Assembly: GCF_024323335.1 (NCBI RefSeq)
Contig: NC_066584.1
Coordinates: forward strand, 273,273,618-273,337,617
DNA length: 64,000 bases
Source: Lathyrus oleraceus
Lineage: Eukaryota > Streptophyta > Magnoliopsida > Fabales > Fabaceae
Direction of reading: 5' to 3'
Positions 11,202-22,334 of this stretch are shown piece by piece. The position numbers were made by a program, and so were the translations under genes. Below the pieces are notes generated by a model that made no database searches, was not told the origin of the DNA, and saw only the letters and a program-made list of their open reading frames with translations. The number at the start of each line of letters is the position of its first letter. Within the stretch, counting starts at the first letter, position 1.

Positions 11202-13130
11202 TCAGATGCCTTTTTCATTTATTGGTGGTGGTAAGTTTGTTATTACCTCCACTTTTGCTATATCCACTTCGATACCCTTGTTGGAGATCTTGTGTCCCAA
11301 TACTATTCCTTCCCGAACCATGAAGTGACATTTTTCCCAATTCAGGATCAAATTTGTTTGCTGGCATCTTTCTAAAACAAGTGACAGGTTAGTCAAACAG
11401 TTATCAAATGAAGAACCGAACACCGAGAAGTCATCCATAAATACTTCCATATGCTTTTCGAGCATGCCAGCAAAAATAGAAGTCATACACCTTTGAAATG
11501 TGGCCGGTGCGTTGCACAAGCCAAATGGCATTCTTCTATAAGCGAAGATATCATAGGGGCATGTTAATGCAGTCTTCTCTTGGTCTTCAGGGGCAACCGC
11601 AATCTGGTTGTACCCTGAATAACCGTCTAGGAAACAATAGTAACCATGCCCTGCTAACCTTTCCAGCATTTGATCAATGAATGGTAACGGGAAGTGATCC
11701 TTCCTTGCTGCCACGTTTAGCCTTCTGTAATCGATGCATACTCTCCAACCTGTAACAATACAGGTTGGAATCAACTTATTCTTTTCATTCTTTATTACCG
11801 TTGTGCCCCCTTTCTTTGGTACCATGTGGACTGGACTTACCCAAGAACTATCGGAGATAGGGTAGATTAGGCCCGCATCCAAGAGTTTTACAACCTCTTT
11901 GCGCACCACTTCTTTCATGAATGGGTTAAGTCTTCGTTGTGGTTGCACTACCGGTTTATGGTCATTCTCCATTAAGATCTTGTGCATGCAAACAGTAAGG
12001 CTTATACCTTTTAAGTCCTCAATTGCCCATCCGATTGCACCCTTGTATTTTTTTAGCACTTGAATGAGCTTTGCCTCTTGGACACTCTGTAGACAAGCAT
12101 TAATGATGGCTGGACATTTTTCTTCAGTGTCTAGAAATATATACTTCAGATTTGTTGGCAACTGCTTCAGATTCACCCATTTCTTGGGTTCTTCAGTGAC
12201 ACCGGATAGTGGTGGTCTTAGATCTTCCCACCTGTGTGGTCTAGATCTAACCCATTCAGGTTGTTTTTCCATTAGAGCAAGCACCGCAGATTCTTCTTCA
12301 TCTTCATTACTTTCAAAAATGGACAAGCTTAAGACCCGGTTTAGAGGTGACTGGGGTCTCTGCTGGTCATTTTCTTGAGCAATTACTGGGTCGATTATCT
12401 CTATAGTGTTGTTTGTGCAAACATCATCTTTGTATTGCATGGTATTCCTCACATCTATCTTTAACTTTTCATCATAGACCTTGAGGGTCATAGTTCCTTC
12501 CTCAATATCTATCATACATCGTCCTGTTTCCAAGAAAGGTCTTCCCAATATGAGAGGGATCTCCTCATCCTCCGACATTTCCAAAATGACGAAGTCGACT
12601 GGAAAGACAAACTTGTCAATTTTTACAAGAACATCTTCCACAATACCATAGGGTCGCCGAACAGAGCGATCTGCAAACTGAAGGGTCATTCGAGTATCTT
12701 GAACAGAACCGATGCCTAATTTCTTATAGATGGACAGTGGCATCAAACTTACACTCGCTCCTAAGTCAATCAGAGCCTTCTTGAATTTTCGATCACCAAT
12801 AGTGCAAGGAATAGTAACCGGTCCCCTGTCTTTCTTTTTCACTGGTATTTTCATGCCTTGGAGAACGACACTGCATGTTTCAGTCAGGACGATCGATTCA
12901 GTATCAGTGGAACGCTTCTTGGAAATTATGTCTTTCATGAACTTGGCATATATTGGAATTTGTTCCAATGCTTCAGAAAAAGGGATATTGATTTCGAGTT
13001 TCTTGAACATCTCCAAAAATTTCTCAAAATTCTTCTCATGTTGATTTTTCTTCTTCTGTCGTGGAGGGTAAGGAAGTTTGATTATGGGTTTAGGAACCTT
13101 TTCCTTATCCTGGACAGGAGGTGGTATTGC
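11202..13130 (-). pseudogene. Protease and reverse transcriptase of the Athila-like element
   Basis: An open stretch of 604 codons lies from 13016 to 11202. Its first part is a retropepsin domain, with the conserved LGRPF motif downstream of the active site. The active-site triplet reads DLG (in ALIDLGASVSLMP) where DSG or DTG is needed, so the protease is dead by one C-to-T change. The RT follows, with the fingers region (SPVHMVPKKGG), the palm motif MPFGLCNAPATFQ and the catalytic FMDD box intact. An asparagine/acid-rich linker joins protease and RT. It ends at TGA 11202-11204, which replaces an arginine codon. Confidence 0.9.
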
Positions 13131-14479
13131 TTATTTATCTTGGACTTTTGTTTCCTTGATTTCTAAATCCACCTCTATTAATCCATCTTCTTCTATATCA
13201 TTTACCTCGGTTGACTTTCCACTTCGGGTTGTGACAGCGTTAACAGTGTTATGTTCCCGTGGATTTGTCACCGTACCACTAGGTAGGGTTCCAGGGGCTT
13301 GAGAGTTTGATGCCAACTGTTGTGCTATCTGTCCCATCTGAACTTCAAAATTTTTGATGGAGGTTGTGGTGTTTTTCTGATTAGTCCTTATTTCTTCTTG
13401 AAACTGTATACTGTGGGCTGCTAACTTTTCAATGGCAATCACCCATTCAGCCTTTTTAGGTGCCCGTTGTTGTTGTTGTTGCTAATACTGAGTCTGATAT
13501 TGCCATGTACCTTGTTGCGGAACATTCCCTGTCTAATCTTTCCAGGAGAAGTTTGGATGATTCTTCCACCCTGGGTTGTAAGTATTAGAGTAGGGATTAT
13601 TCTGCTTCAAGAATTTGATCTCTTCAATTTGTTGGGGAGTCGCAAAGCAATAGACTGTGTGATGAGATCCATTACAGATTTCACAAGTACTCGCCTGAGC
13701 TGGCTGAACCTGTGCTATCTGTTGACTACCTATATTCATAGCTTTCAACTTTTTGTCTACTTCGGCAGCAACAGTGTCTTCTAGACGGATTTTATTTGTC
13801 TCTAATTTAAGATTAATTACCCTGTCTGGATGACTGGTACACCTGTCATATAGCTCTAGATGCTCATTAGCAACTATTGCTTCAATAATCCTCTTGATAC
13901 CAGTGGCTGTTGAGAAATTTGTTGAGCCACCAGCTGCTGTATCAATCAACTATTTTGTCTTTATTTTCAGCCCATTAACGAACATCTGCATTTGTTCTGT
14001 CTGATCCATATTATGAGTGGGACACGCGACTAAGATCCTTTTCAATCTTTTGTAGGTGTCTCCCAATGATTCACCATCCTTCTGTTTGAAATTCAGAATT
14101 TCATACCTTTTTCTCAAGAATACTGATGTTGGAAAATACTCATTTAAGAATGCAGTTTCCATCTCCTCCCAGGAAGTGATACTACCGGCAGGGAGAGAAT
14201 AGAACCATTCTTCCGCGTCTTCAGCTAAAGTGAACGGGAACATTCTTAATTTTTTTGCTTCATCAGTGTGACCATCAATTTTCAAGGTGGTGCTCATGGT
14301 CAAAAATCTCTGCAGGTGTTTGTTGGCATCTTCATTAACCTTTTCGGTGAAAGGTTTTCTTTCCAATTGATTGATTGTGCTAGGATGCAGTTGAAAATTT
14401 GTCACATTCACCGGTTGGTTAACAATGGTCAGTCAATCATCCGGTGCGTTTGCACCTCCATTGTCACCTAGGAGTCTTT
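13131..14479 (-). pseudogene. gag of the Athila-like element, main part
   Basis: Read on - from the insertion point at 14479. It holds the retrotransposon gag domain (motifs EEWFYSLPAGSI and FLRKRYEILNFKQKDGESL), then a zinc knuckle CEICNGSHHTVYC of CX2CX3HX4C spacing, then a glutamine-rich stretch. The frame runs on into protease without a shift. Stops interrupt it just after the insertion point, at 13950-13952, 13533, within the glutamine run near 13483, and at 13131; most replace CAG or CGA codons. The first 57 or so codons are at 26929-27100, on the other side of the nested element. Confidence 0.88.
14475..14479. repeat. Target-site duplication TCTTT (left of the nested array)
   Basis: TCTTT immediately before TGATCGGTCACC at 14480. 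The same five bases follow the third LTR at 26924-26928. Confidence 0.9.
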
Positions 14480-15891
14480 TGATCGGTCACCATTTCCATT
14501 GAATTCCCACCTTTTATCCGACATATTTTCATCACTTTGGTAAGACTTGTGGTTGTTTTTAGTTGTTTTAAAGTCATTTAACATGTTTTGTTAGTTTATT
14601 AGTGCATTGCATTTTGTTACTTGTTTATGTCAAAAAGTCTTTTTTTATGCTTCGATTTGGTAGTGTTAATGTTGCAGGTTGTTGCGTAGGTTCCAAAGGA
14701 CTAATAGCCGAGTATTGGATGCTCCGGAAGGCCAAAATATGATGAAAACAGAGGGTTAACACGGGCTCCCCGTGTACATTAACACGGCCCGTGTTGTTTG
14801 CCAGGAAAAGAGCACTCAAAGAGGTAAAACAGAGGGTTAACACGGGCACCCGTGTGAATCCACACGGCCCGTGTTGATGCCTCTGTAGCTTGCTCTGAAA
14901 ATGCATATTTTGAAGAGCACACACGGGCACCCGTGTGAATCCACACGGCCCGTGTTGATGGGCGCGACTGAGAAACTTTACTTTTTATCGTATGGATCCA
15001 TTATGCTCATTAAGGGTACTTTGGACTTTTTGCTGGGAGAAAATCCATCAGAAGCTATTAGAAGACTTGGGAGAGAAAGAGGAAGGACACTTTTTGGACG
15101 TACGAAAGAAAACATTGCACTGGAGAAGATAGCGACTACGGAGGATTTAGAGATGGCGAGATTCAAGGGCATCAACCATTGAAGATCAAAATCTCTTAAC
15201 TCTTTGTAATGTTTAATTTCCAAACTATGATTTCTTTGAATACTATGAGAGGCTAAACCCCCAATGTTAGGGTGGTGGTCCTGATTTGATCTGATGTTAT
15301 GAATTCTAACTATGGATTTCCTTATTACTATGTTACGAATTTCAATTCAATTGTGTGATGTGATTATGCTTTTGTATCGGACAAATACAATTAGATCTAT
15401 GACTATCAATAATAGGATTGTGATTGTTAGGGTTTTCACACAATTGGGTTTATAATTGCATCACCTAGGACTAGGAACTTTTGTAAATCACCATAAACCT
15501 TGATATTGTTTATGATTAAAACCAATGTTAATCGAATGGACATTTGAGTAAGAATTGGGAGTTTAATAGTTTCTTCTTTAAGGACTTAAGGAAGAACATC
15601 CTGAGGTTAGGTAATTGAATGTTTCACGTGTATTAAGGAAATCTTGACTGAATTCATAACTGGTTAAATCAACCACTCACCCTAGCATATTTTATCTTAA
15701 TTAATTATTTCTACTATCTTTTTGTGTTTATTGTTATAAATTCCCAAACCAACCAAACCATTATCTTTTTTTTCTAATAGAATTTGAAGTAAAATAAATA
15801 TTTCCTACGCAATCCCTGAGATCGATACTTGGAAATAAAACTCCGTATTACTACATCGGTAAAAATAGTACACTTGCTATTTTTCCGATCA
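14480..15891 (+). repeat. LTR A of the nested array
   Basis: 1412 bp, TGATCGGTCACC ... TTTTTCCGATCA. It carries three hairpin-forming cacgggc/gcccgtg motifs at 14757-14960. It differs from LTRs B and C at several sites where those two agree (for example aattaatt versus aatcaatt near 15700, and gaatttgaag versus gaatctgaag near 15780). Confidence 0.93.
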
Positions 15892-15897
15892 TGTTTT

Positions 15898-15915
15898 TGA
15901 CGCCGTTGTCGGGGA
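15898..15915 (+). promoter_or_regulatory. Primer-binding site A (tRNA-Asp, two changes)
   Basis: TGACGCCGTTGTCGGGGA. It is complementary to the 3' end of plant tRNA-Asp except for one G-to-A and one C-to-T change. The copy at 21419-21436 is perfect. Confidence 0.88.
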
Positions 15916-16027
15916 TTGCCAAAATACCTATTGTAATTTTTATTCTATTGAACTTTTGTTGCTCGTCAACCAAAATTTTATCTGTGACAATCTTGTTATG
16001 CAATTCTAATATTTGTCTAACTTGTTT

Positions 16028-16813
16028 ATGCGAGGTAAGGCCTCAGCGAATTTTTCTTTTGACGTAGATCCAGAAAGAACTCTTCGCGCTAGACTGAGAC
16101 AAGCTAAGCGAGAAAAACTGGAATTAGCAGAGAAGGCAGAGGAGGAATTTGTTTCAGTGCACTCAGAGAATTCAGATTCAGACGCAGAAACAGTTCCTGA
16201 AGTCATGACTGCAAATCCACCACCACCAGAGAGACTTCTTGGTGATTATGGAGGAAACAACACTCCGGGTGGTCGGATGACAATTGTGAATCAACCGGTT
16301 AATGTCGAACAATTTCAGCTGCATCCCAGCATAATTAATCAACTCGAAAGGCGGTCCTTTTCTGGAAGAGTGAATGAAGATGCCAACAAGCATCTCCAAA
16401 GGTTTTTAACTATGAGCACAACGCTGAAAATGCCTGGACATAACGATGAAGCAATAAGGCTTCATATGTTCCCATTCACTTTAGCAGATGAAGCCGAAGA
16501 GTGGTTCTATTCCTTACCTGCTGGCAGTATCACCACATGGGAGGAGATGGAAACAACATTCTTGCAGGAATATTTTCCTGCATCAGTGTCACTGAGGAAA
16601 AGATACGAGATCCTAAACTTCAAGCAGAAGGAGGGTGAGTCACTAGGAGATGCCTATAAAAGATTCAAGAGAATCCTAGTGGCTTGTCTTACTCACAACA
16701 TGGATGAAACTGAGCAGATGCAAATGTTTGTTAATGGTCTTCGAATTCAAACGAGACAAATCCTTGATTCAGCAGCTGGTGGCTCAGCTAACTTGCAACA
16801 GCCACCGGTATGA
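16028..16813 (+). CDS. gag, copy A
   Basis: 262 codons from ATG 16028 (MRGKAS...) to TGA. The N-terminal 65 residues are charged and probably helical. The retrotransposon gag domain follows, with EEWFYSLPAGSI near residue 160 and LRKRYEILNFKQKEGESL soon after, as in the surrounding Athila gag. The same ATG context is used by the larger relative at 27100. The frame ends at GTATGA, where ATGA also starts the next frame. Comparison with the larger relative shows that one base has been lost just before this point, so gag was once continuous with the protease frame. Intact as a capsid-domain polypeptide; it would form particles if expressed. Confidence 0.82.
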   Translation: MRGKASANFSFDVDPERTLRARLRQAKREKLELAEKAEEEFVSVHSENSDSDAETVPEVMTANPPPPERLLGDYGGNNTPGGRMTIVNQPVNVEQFQLHPSIINQLERRSFSGRVNEDANKHLQRFLTMSTTLKMPGHNDEAIRLHMFPFTLADEAEEWFYSLPAGSITTWEEMETTFLQEYFPASVSLRKRYEILNFKQKEGESLGDAYKRFKRILVACLTHNMDETEQMQMFVNGLRIQTRQILDSAAGGSANLQQPPV

Positions 16814-18390
16814 AGAAGATAATTGAAGCAATTGCCGCAAATGAGCATCTGGAGTTGTATGATAGGGTGTCAAGCAAATCTGCAATAATTGATTTGAAGC
16901 TTGAAACAAACAAACAGGTAAAAATTGAAGAAGCAGTTGCTGCAGAGGTAGAGAAAAGGTTGAAAGCACTAAACAAAGGTGCTCAGAAAGTGGCTCAAGT
17001 ACAACAGGCACCAAACGATGTGTGTGGCATTTGTAATGGACCATACAATACTGTTCATTGCTTTGCAACACCACAACAGATAGAAGATATCAAGTTTTTA
17101 AAGCAAAATAATCCCTACTCCAACACATACAATCCGGGGTGGAAGAATCATCCCAACTTTGCGTGGAAAGATCAGAAGGGGAATGTGCAACAGCGAGTAC
17201 AAGGCCAATATCAAAACCAATATCAGCAACAACAACTACAAGTCCCAAAGAAGGAAGATTGGGAGATTGCAATTGAAAAGACGGCAACTCAAAATATGCA
17301 ATTTGAAGAAGAGACTAGAAACAATCAGAAAAACACCACCGCCTCCCTAAAGAATCTCGAAGTTCAGCTGGGGCAGATAGCACAACAACTGGCAAGTTCT
17401 CGAACACCAGGTTCCCTACCAAGTGAAACAGTTCAAAATCCGAGAGGGCAAGAGAATGTTAATACTGTCACGACGACAGAGAAAAAGGCTGCTAAAAAGA
17501 AAAATATTATATCACCGAGCGAGCCGACTAAAGAAGAAACTACAAAAGGAACTAAACCGGTGATTAAGTTGCCCTACCCTCAGAGAATGACAAAGAAGGA
17601 ACCTAGTGAGTCAGACTTGGAGAAATTCATGACAATGTTTAAAAGGATTGAGGGTCATATGGCCTTGTTTGAAGCACTTGAAAGGATGCTCATGTACAAG
17701 AAATCCGTGGAAGAGGTAATGGCTGAAAAGAAACCAACCACTGAAGAACAGGTATCCGGTAAGGAACAATATAATGCAAACTCCCTGGAGCAGAACATTC
17801 CTAACAAAAAAAAGGATCCAGGAACCGTCACAGTACCACGCACAATCAAAGAAAGAACCTTCAAAAAGGTACTAATAGATTCTGGAGCTAGTGTGAATCT
17901 GATGCCATTGTCGATCTATCACAGGCTGGGTATTAAAAATATCAGTGATATAAAGACCAATCTGAAGTTTGCGGATCACTCAAGAAAAGATGCATATGGT
18001 ATAGCTGAAGATGTGCTGGTAACAATAGCGGGCTTGACTTTCCCAATCGATTTGGTAAAAATCCTTGACATACCTGAAGACAATGAGGCACCCATCATTC
18101 TGGGTCGACCTTTCATGAACACGAGTCGATGCAAGCTCGACATGGATGAGTGCACGTTAACCTTGAAAGTTCACAACAAGGAAATAACATTGAATGCTAT
18201 TGAAGACCAGGAGATGGAGGAAGATACAGAATCTCAGTATCAAGTAGGCTTAATCAGGACATTGAATACTATCAAAGTCTCGCCACTGCCAGTAGCCACC
18301 CTAAGCGGAAAGATTCCTAACACCGTAAGGAAAGTTAAAAAGGAATCGTCTCACAAAGGAGTCCACACTGATAAAAGAGATAACGTCTGA
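16810..18390 (+). CDS. gag C-terminus and protease, copy A
   Basis: 526 codons overlapping gag by ATGA. It begins with a helical KKIIEAIAANEHLELYD segment. A degenerate zinc knuckle follows (CGICNGPYNTVHC, in which the histidine at the usual place is tyrosine), then a glutamine-rich stretch and a lysine-rich linker. The retropepsin domain has an intact active-site triplet (VLIDSGASVNLMP, near residue 358) and the LGRPF motif. It ends at TGA 18388-18390, where copy B reads CGA and continues 17 codons. No RT follows. The active-site sequence is compatible with a working protease, unlike copy B and unlike the larger relative. Confidence 0.8.
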   Translation: MKKIIEAIAANEHLELYDRVSSKSAIIDLKLETNKQVKIEEAVAAEVEKRLKALNKGAQKVAQVQQAPNDVCGICNGPYNTVHCFATPQQIEDIKFLKQNNPYSNTYNPGWKNHPNFAWKDQKGNVQQRVQGQYQNQYQQQQLQVPKKEDWEIAIEKTATQNMQFEEETRNNQKNTTASLKNLEVQLGQIAQQLASSRTPGSLPSETVQNPRGQENVNTVTTTEKKAAKKKNIISPSEPTKEETTKGTKPVIKLPYPQRMTKKEPSESDLEKFMTMFKRIEGHMALFEALERMLMYKKSVEEVMAEKKPTTEEQVSGKEQYNANSLEQNIPNKKKDPGTVTVPRTIKERTFKKVLIDSGASVNLMPLSIYHRLGIKNISDIKTNLKFADHSRKDAYGIAEDVLVTIAGLTFPIDLVKILDIPEDNEAPIILGRPFMNTSRCKLDMDECTLTLKVHNKEITLNAIEDQEMEEDTESQYQVGLIRTLNTIKVSPLPVATLSGKIPNTVRKVKKESSHKGVHTDKRDNV

Positions 18391-18477
18391 GTTGTAGACA
18401 AGAGGTGCAACAAGGTTTTGAACCTGAAATACCCCCCATGATAAGGGAAATGAACCGTCGAGCCATGCGACGTTAAA

Positions 18478-18505
18478 CGAAGCGCTTCGTGGGAGGCAAC
18501 CCACG
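18478..18505 (+). promoter_or_regulatory. Conserved palindrome plus hairpin, copy A
   Basis: CGAAGCGCTTCG (18478-18489) overlapping CGTGGG-AGGCAA-CCCACG (18488-18505), a few bases after a TAA that ends the leftover integrase codons (NRRAMRR). It is identical to the structure after the integrase stop of the larger element at 9225-9252. Confidence 0.72.
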
Positions 18506-18705
18506 CGTTTGATTTCTAATTTATTTCGTTTTTCTTTTCTTTGTGTGTGCTAAAATTTTGTTGTAGGGGAGGAGGAGAATTAGAAGGGCAAAGTCACAAA
18601 CACCTCAAAATGGAAGGAAACCACACAAGTGCAGTAAAACAACAGTAGTCGATGTGAGTCCCCTTTGTATCTGGATTTATACATTGAGGTCAATGTTTAG
18701 TTCAG

Positions 18706-18736
<31 letters not shown>

Positions 18737-20001
18737 GGTTCCTTTCATGTTTTATTTTGTTTTCATTTTGTTCATGTTTTCCTTCATCGTTTTTGCTTCT
18801 GTTGTCATAGTATTTTGTTTTTATTGTTTACCTGTGTGTACAGAGTGATGAGAAATTATGGACGAATCCGGGATCGATTGTAGTGGATGAAAGACACTCC
18901 CCATACTTGTTCTGTTAAGGTACCCCAGGAGTTGATGCAACCATGAGAAAGTAAAAGTCGGACACAATTTGGTGACACTGGACCGAGAGAGCGGTATGGT
19001 AGAACCGAATCGGAAAAGAAACTACGGGACACTAGGAGGCTTCAGAGCTTGTAAGTTTAACCAACATGGTGAGAATACAAAGGCCAAACACTAAATATCA
19101 TCATGAGAGTTCAGCCAGGTATGACTCTATCACTCTGACTTTGCGTATATTCTTTTGACACTTCACAGCATGACAACACACACTGAGGCAAGTTGTTTGT
19201 TTAGCCCATAGCCTTTCTAGCCATCCCTATTTGTATGTTTACCCTTCGTGAACCCCGTTGAGCCTTAGCCTTTTTGTGCGTAATAAACCCCATATTAACC
19301 ATTAATCATTCATTTCTTCCATTAATCGACATGATTGTTGTAAGTTACAAAATGTGCAAAAAGCTAAGTTTGGGGTGGTAATCTTTAAAGAAAGGGCAAG
19401 TGCATAATAAGAGATCTAAAAGTAATACAAAAAGAAGAGACATGTGTATGTCCAAAAAGAAAAATGCACTTGCCAAGACTGAAGACTCTAACACCTGTAA
19501 AATGCTCACAGAGAATTGAGTAAAAAGAGTCAAAAGTGAATAAACCCCAAGAGCTATGAGTTAAGCACGAAAAGAAAAAGAGAAATGAAAACAACATGAA
19601 TGCCGAGTTCAAAACCATTTGTTATCCATTTATGTGTCTATCCTACCGCACCCAATCCCCATTACAACCGAAAAGACCTCATAAAGTGTGTGGAATCTGC
19701 TGTTGTAGTGAAATTAGAATGTATTCAAATTTAAGAGTTTGGTATTGCATGTTGTGTTGTGAGTGTAAACACCATAACCATGAGAGATGTTGTGAGTATG
19801 TGAAAAAGCTTGCAGGTAACGAGGCTTCTGATGTGAAAATGTGGTGAACTGTTTGAGTCGGGAAAACTGAAAACTTGATTGGAAAGGAAGAACACAAGTT
19901 GTGAAGGACAAGGTTGCATTGTGGAAGAGGAATTTGTGGGTGATATTTGTTTGGACTCAATACATCACTTGAGGACAAGCAATTAGACAAGTTTGGGGTT
20001 G
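18506..20001 (+). other. 3' noncoding region of the non-autonomous element, copy A
   Basis: No convincing gene. A short cysteine-rich frame (19596-19847) is also present in copy B, but the matching region of the larger element is noncoding. A (TG)n run leads into 19 consecutive G at 18720-18738; copy B has 11. Segments at 19140-19280 are conserved with the larger relative. It ends in AAGTTTGGGGTTG against LTR B. Confidence 0.75.
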
Positions 20002-21412
20002 TGATCGGTCACCATTTCCATTGAATTCCCACCTTTTATCCGACATATTTTCATCACTTTGGTAAGACTTGTGGTTGTTTTTAGTTGTTTTAAAGTCATT
20101 TAACATGTTTTGTTAGTTTATTAGTGCATTGCATTTTGTTACTTGTTTATGTCAAAAAGTCTCTTTTTATGCTTCGATTTGGTAGTGTTAATGTTGCAGG
20201 TTGTTGCGTAGGTTCCAAAGGACTAATAGCCGAGTATTGGATGCTCCGGAAGGCCAAAATATGATGAAAACAGAGGGTTAACATGGGCTCCCGTGTACAT
20301 CAACACGGCCCGTGTTGTTTGCCAGGAAAAGAGCACTCAAAGAGGTAAAACAGAGGGTTAACACGGGCACCCGTGTGAATCCACACGGCCCGTGTTGATG
20401 CCTCTGTAGCTTGCTCTGAAAATGCACATTTTGAAGAGCACACACGGGCACCCGTGTGAATCCACACGACCCGTGTTGATGGGCGCGACTGAGAAACTTT
20501 ACTTTTTGTCGTATGGATCCATTCTGCTCATTAAGGGTATTTTGGACTTTTTGCTGGGAGAAAATCCATCAGAAGCTATTAGAAGACTTGGGAGAGAAAG
20601 AGGAAGGACACTTTTTGGACGTACGAAAGAAAACATTGCACTGGAGAAGATAATGACTACGGAGGATTTAGAGACAGCGAGATTCAAGGGCATCAACCAT
20701 TGAAGATCAAAATCTCATAACTCTTTGTAATGTTTAATTTCCAAACTATGATTTCTTTGAATACTATGAGAGGCTAAACCCCCAATGTTAGGGTGGTGGT
20801 CCTGATTTGATCTGATGTTATGAATTCTAACTATGGATTTCCTTATTACTATGTTACGAATTTCAATTCAATTGTGTGATGTGATTATGCTTTTGTATCG
20901 GACAAATACAATTAAATCTATGACTATCAATAATAGGATTGTGATTGTTAGGGTTTTCACACAATTGGGTTTATAATTGCATCACCTAGGACTAGGAACT
21001 TTTGTAGATCACCATAAACCTTGATATTGTTTATGATTAAAACCAATGTTAATCGAATGGACATTTGAGTAAGAATTGGTAGTTTAATAGTTTCTTCTTT
21101 AAGGACTTAAGGAAGAACATCCTGAGGTTAGGTAATTGAATGTTTCACGTGTATTAAGGAAATCTTGACTGAATTCATAACTGGTTAAATCAACCACTCA
21201 CCCTAGCATATTTTATCTTAATCAATTATTTCTACTATCTTTTTGTGTTTATTGTTATAAATTCCCAAACCAACCAAACCATTATCTTTTTTTTCTAATA
21301 GAATCTGAAGTAAAATAAGTATTTCCTACGCAATCCCTGAGATCGATACTTGGAAATAAAACTCCGTATTACTACATCGGTAAAAATAGTACACTTGCTA
21401 TTTTTACGATCA
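20002..21412 (+). repeat. LTR B (shared middle LTR)
   Basis: 1411 bp, serving as 3' LTR of copy A and 5' LTR of copy B. At the sites I compared it sides with LTR C rather than LTR A. It ends TTTTTACGATCA, a change not present in A or C. Confidence 0.93.
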
Positions 21413-21418
21413 TGTTTT

Positions 21419-21436
21419 TGGCGCCGTTGCCGGGGA
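21419..21436 (+). promoter_or_regulatory. Primer-binding site B (tRNA-Asp, perfect)
   Basis: TGGCGCCGTTGCCGGGGA, exactly complementary to the 3' end of plant tRNA-Asp including CCA. Confidence 0.92.
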
Positions 21437-21548
21437 TTTCCAAAATACCTATTGTAATTTTTATTCTATTGAACTTTTGTTGCTCGTCAACCAAAATTTT
21501 ATCTGTGACGATCTTGTTATGCAATTCTAATATTTGTCTAACTTGTTT

Positions 21549-22334
21549 ATGCGAGGTAAGGCCTCAGCGGATTTTTATTTTGACGTAGATCCAGAAAGAA
21601 CTCTTCGCGCTAGACTGAGACAAGCTAAGCGAGAAAAACTGGAATTAGCAGAGAAGGCAGAGGAGGAATTTGTTTCAGTGCACTCAGAGAATTCAGATTC
21701 AGACGCAGAAACAGTTCCTGAAGTCATGACTGCAAATCCACCACCACCAGAGAGACTTCTTGGTGATTATGGCGGAAACAACACTCCGGGTGGTCGGAGG
21801 ACAATTGTGAATCAACCGGTTAATGTCGAACAATTTCAGCTGCATCCCAGCATAATTAATCAACTCGAAAGGCGGTCCTTTTCTGGAAGAGTGAATGAAG
21901 ATGCCAACAAGCATCTCCAAAGGTTTTTAACTATGAGCACAACGCTGAAAATGCCTGGACATAACGATGAAGCAATAAGGCTTCATATGTTCCCATTCAC
22001 TTTAGCAGATGAAGCCGAAGAGTGGTTCTATTCCTTACCTGCTGGCAGTATCACCACATGGGAGGAGATGGAAACAACATTCTTGCAGGAATATTTTCCT
22101 GCATCAGTGTCACTGAGGAAAAGATACGAGATCCTAAACTTCAAGCAGAAGGAGGGTGAGTCACTAGGAGATGCCTATAAAAGATTCAAGAGAATCCTAG
22201 TGGCTTGTCTTACTCACAACATGGATGAAACTGAGCAGATGCAAATGTTTGTTAATGGTCTTCGAATTCAAACGAGACAAATCCTTGATTCAGCAGCTGG
22301 TGGCTCAGCTAACTTGCAACAGCCACCGGTATGA
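21549..22334 (+). CDS. gag, copy B
   Basis: 262 codons from ATG 21549, nearly identical to copy A (visible differences include N-to-D and S-to-Y near residues 7-10 and M-to-R near residue 84). It has the same gag domain, the same one-base loss before the end, and the same ATGA overlap with the next frame. Open throughout. Confidence 0.82.
   Translation: MRGKASADFYFDVDPERTLRARLRQAKREKLELAEKAEEEFVSVHSENSDSDAETVPEVMTANPPPPERLLGDYGGNNTPGGRRTIVNQPVNVEQFQLHPSIINQLERRSFSGRVNEDANKHLQRFLTMSTTLKMPGHNDEAIRLHMFPFTLADEAEEWFYSLPAGSITTWEEMETTFLQEYFPASVSLRKRYEILNFKQKEGESLGDAYKRFKRILVACLTHNMDETEQMQMFVNGLRIQTRQILDSAAGGSANLQQPPV

Noticed and set aside
14901..15182. 93-codon frame in LTR A, repeated at 20422 and 25933
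   Set aside because: Lies inside the LTR across hairpin motifs, no known domain, differs between LTRs at replacement sites as often as expected by chance. Kept as noncoding.
19596..19847. Cysteine-rich 83-codon frame, repeated at 25107-25358
   Set aside because: Attractive because it is conserved in both copies, but the copies are nearly identical overall and the matching region of the larger relative is noncoding.
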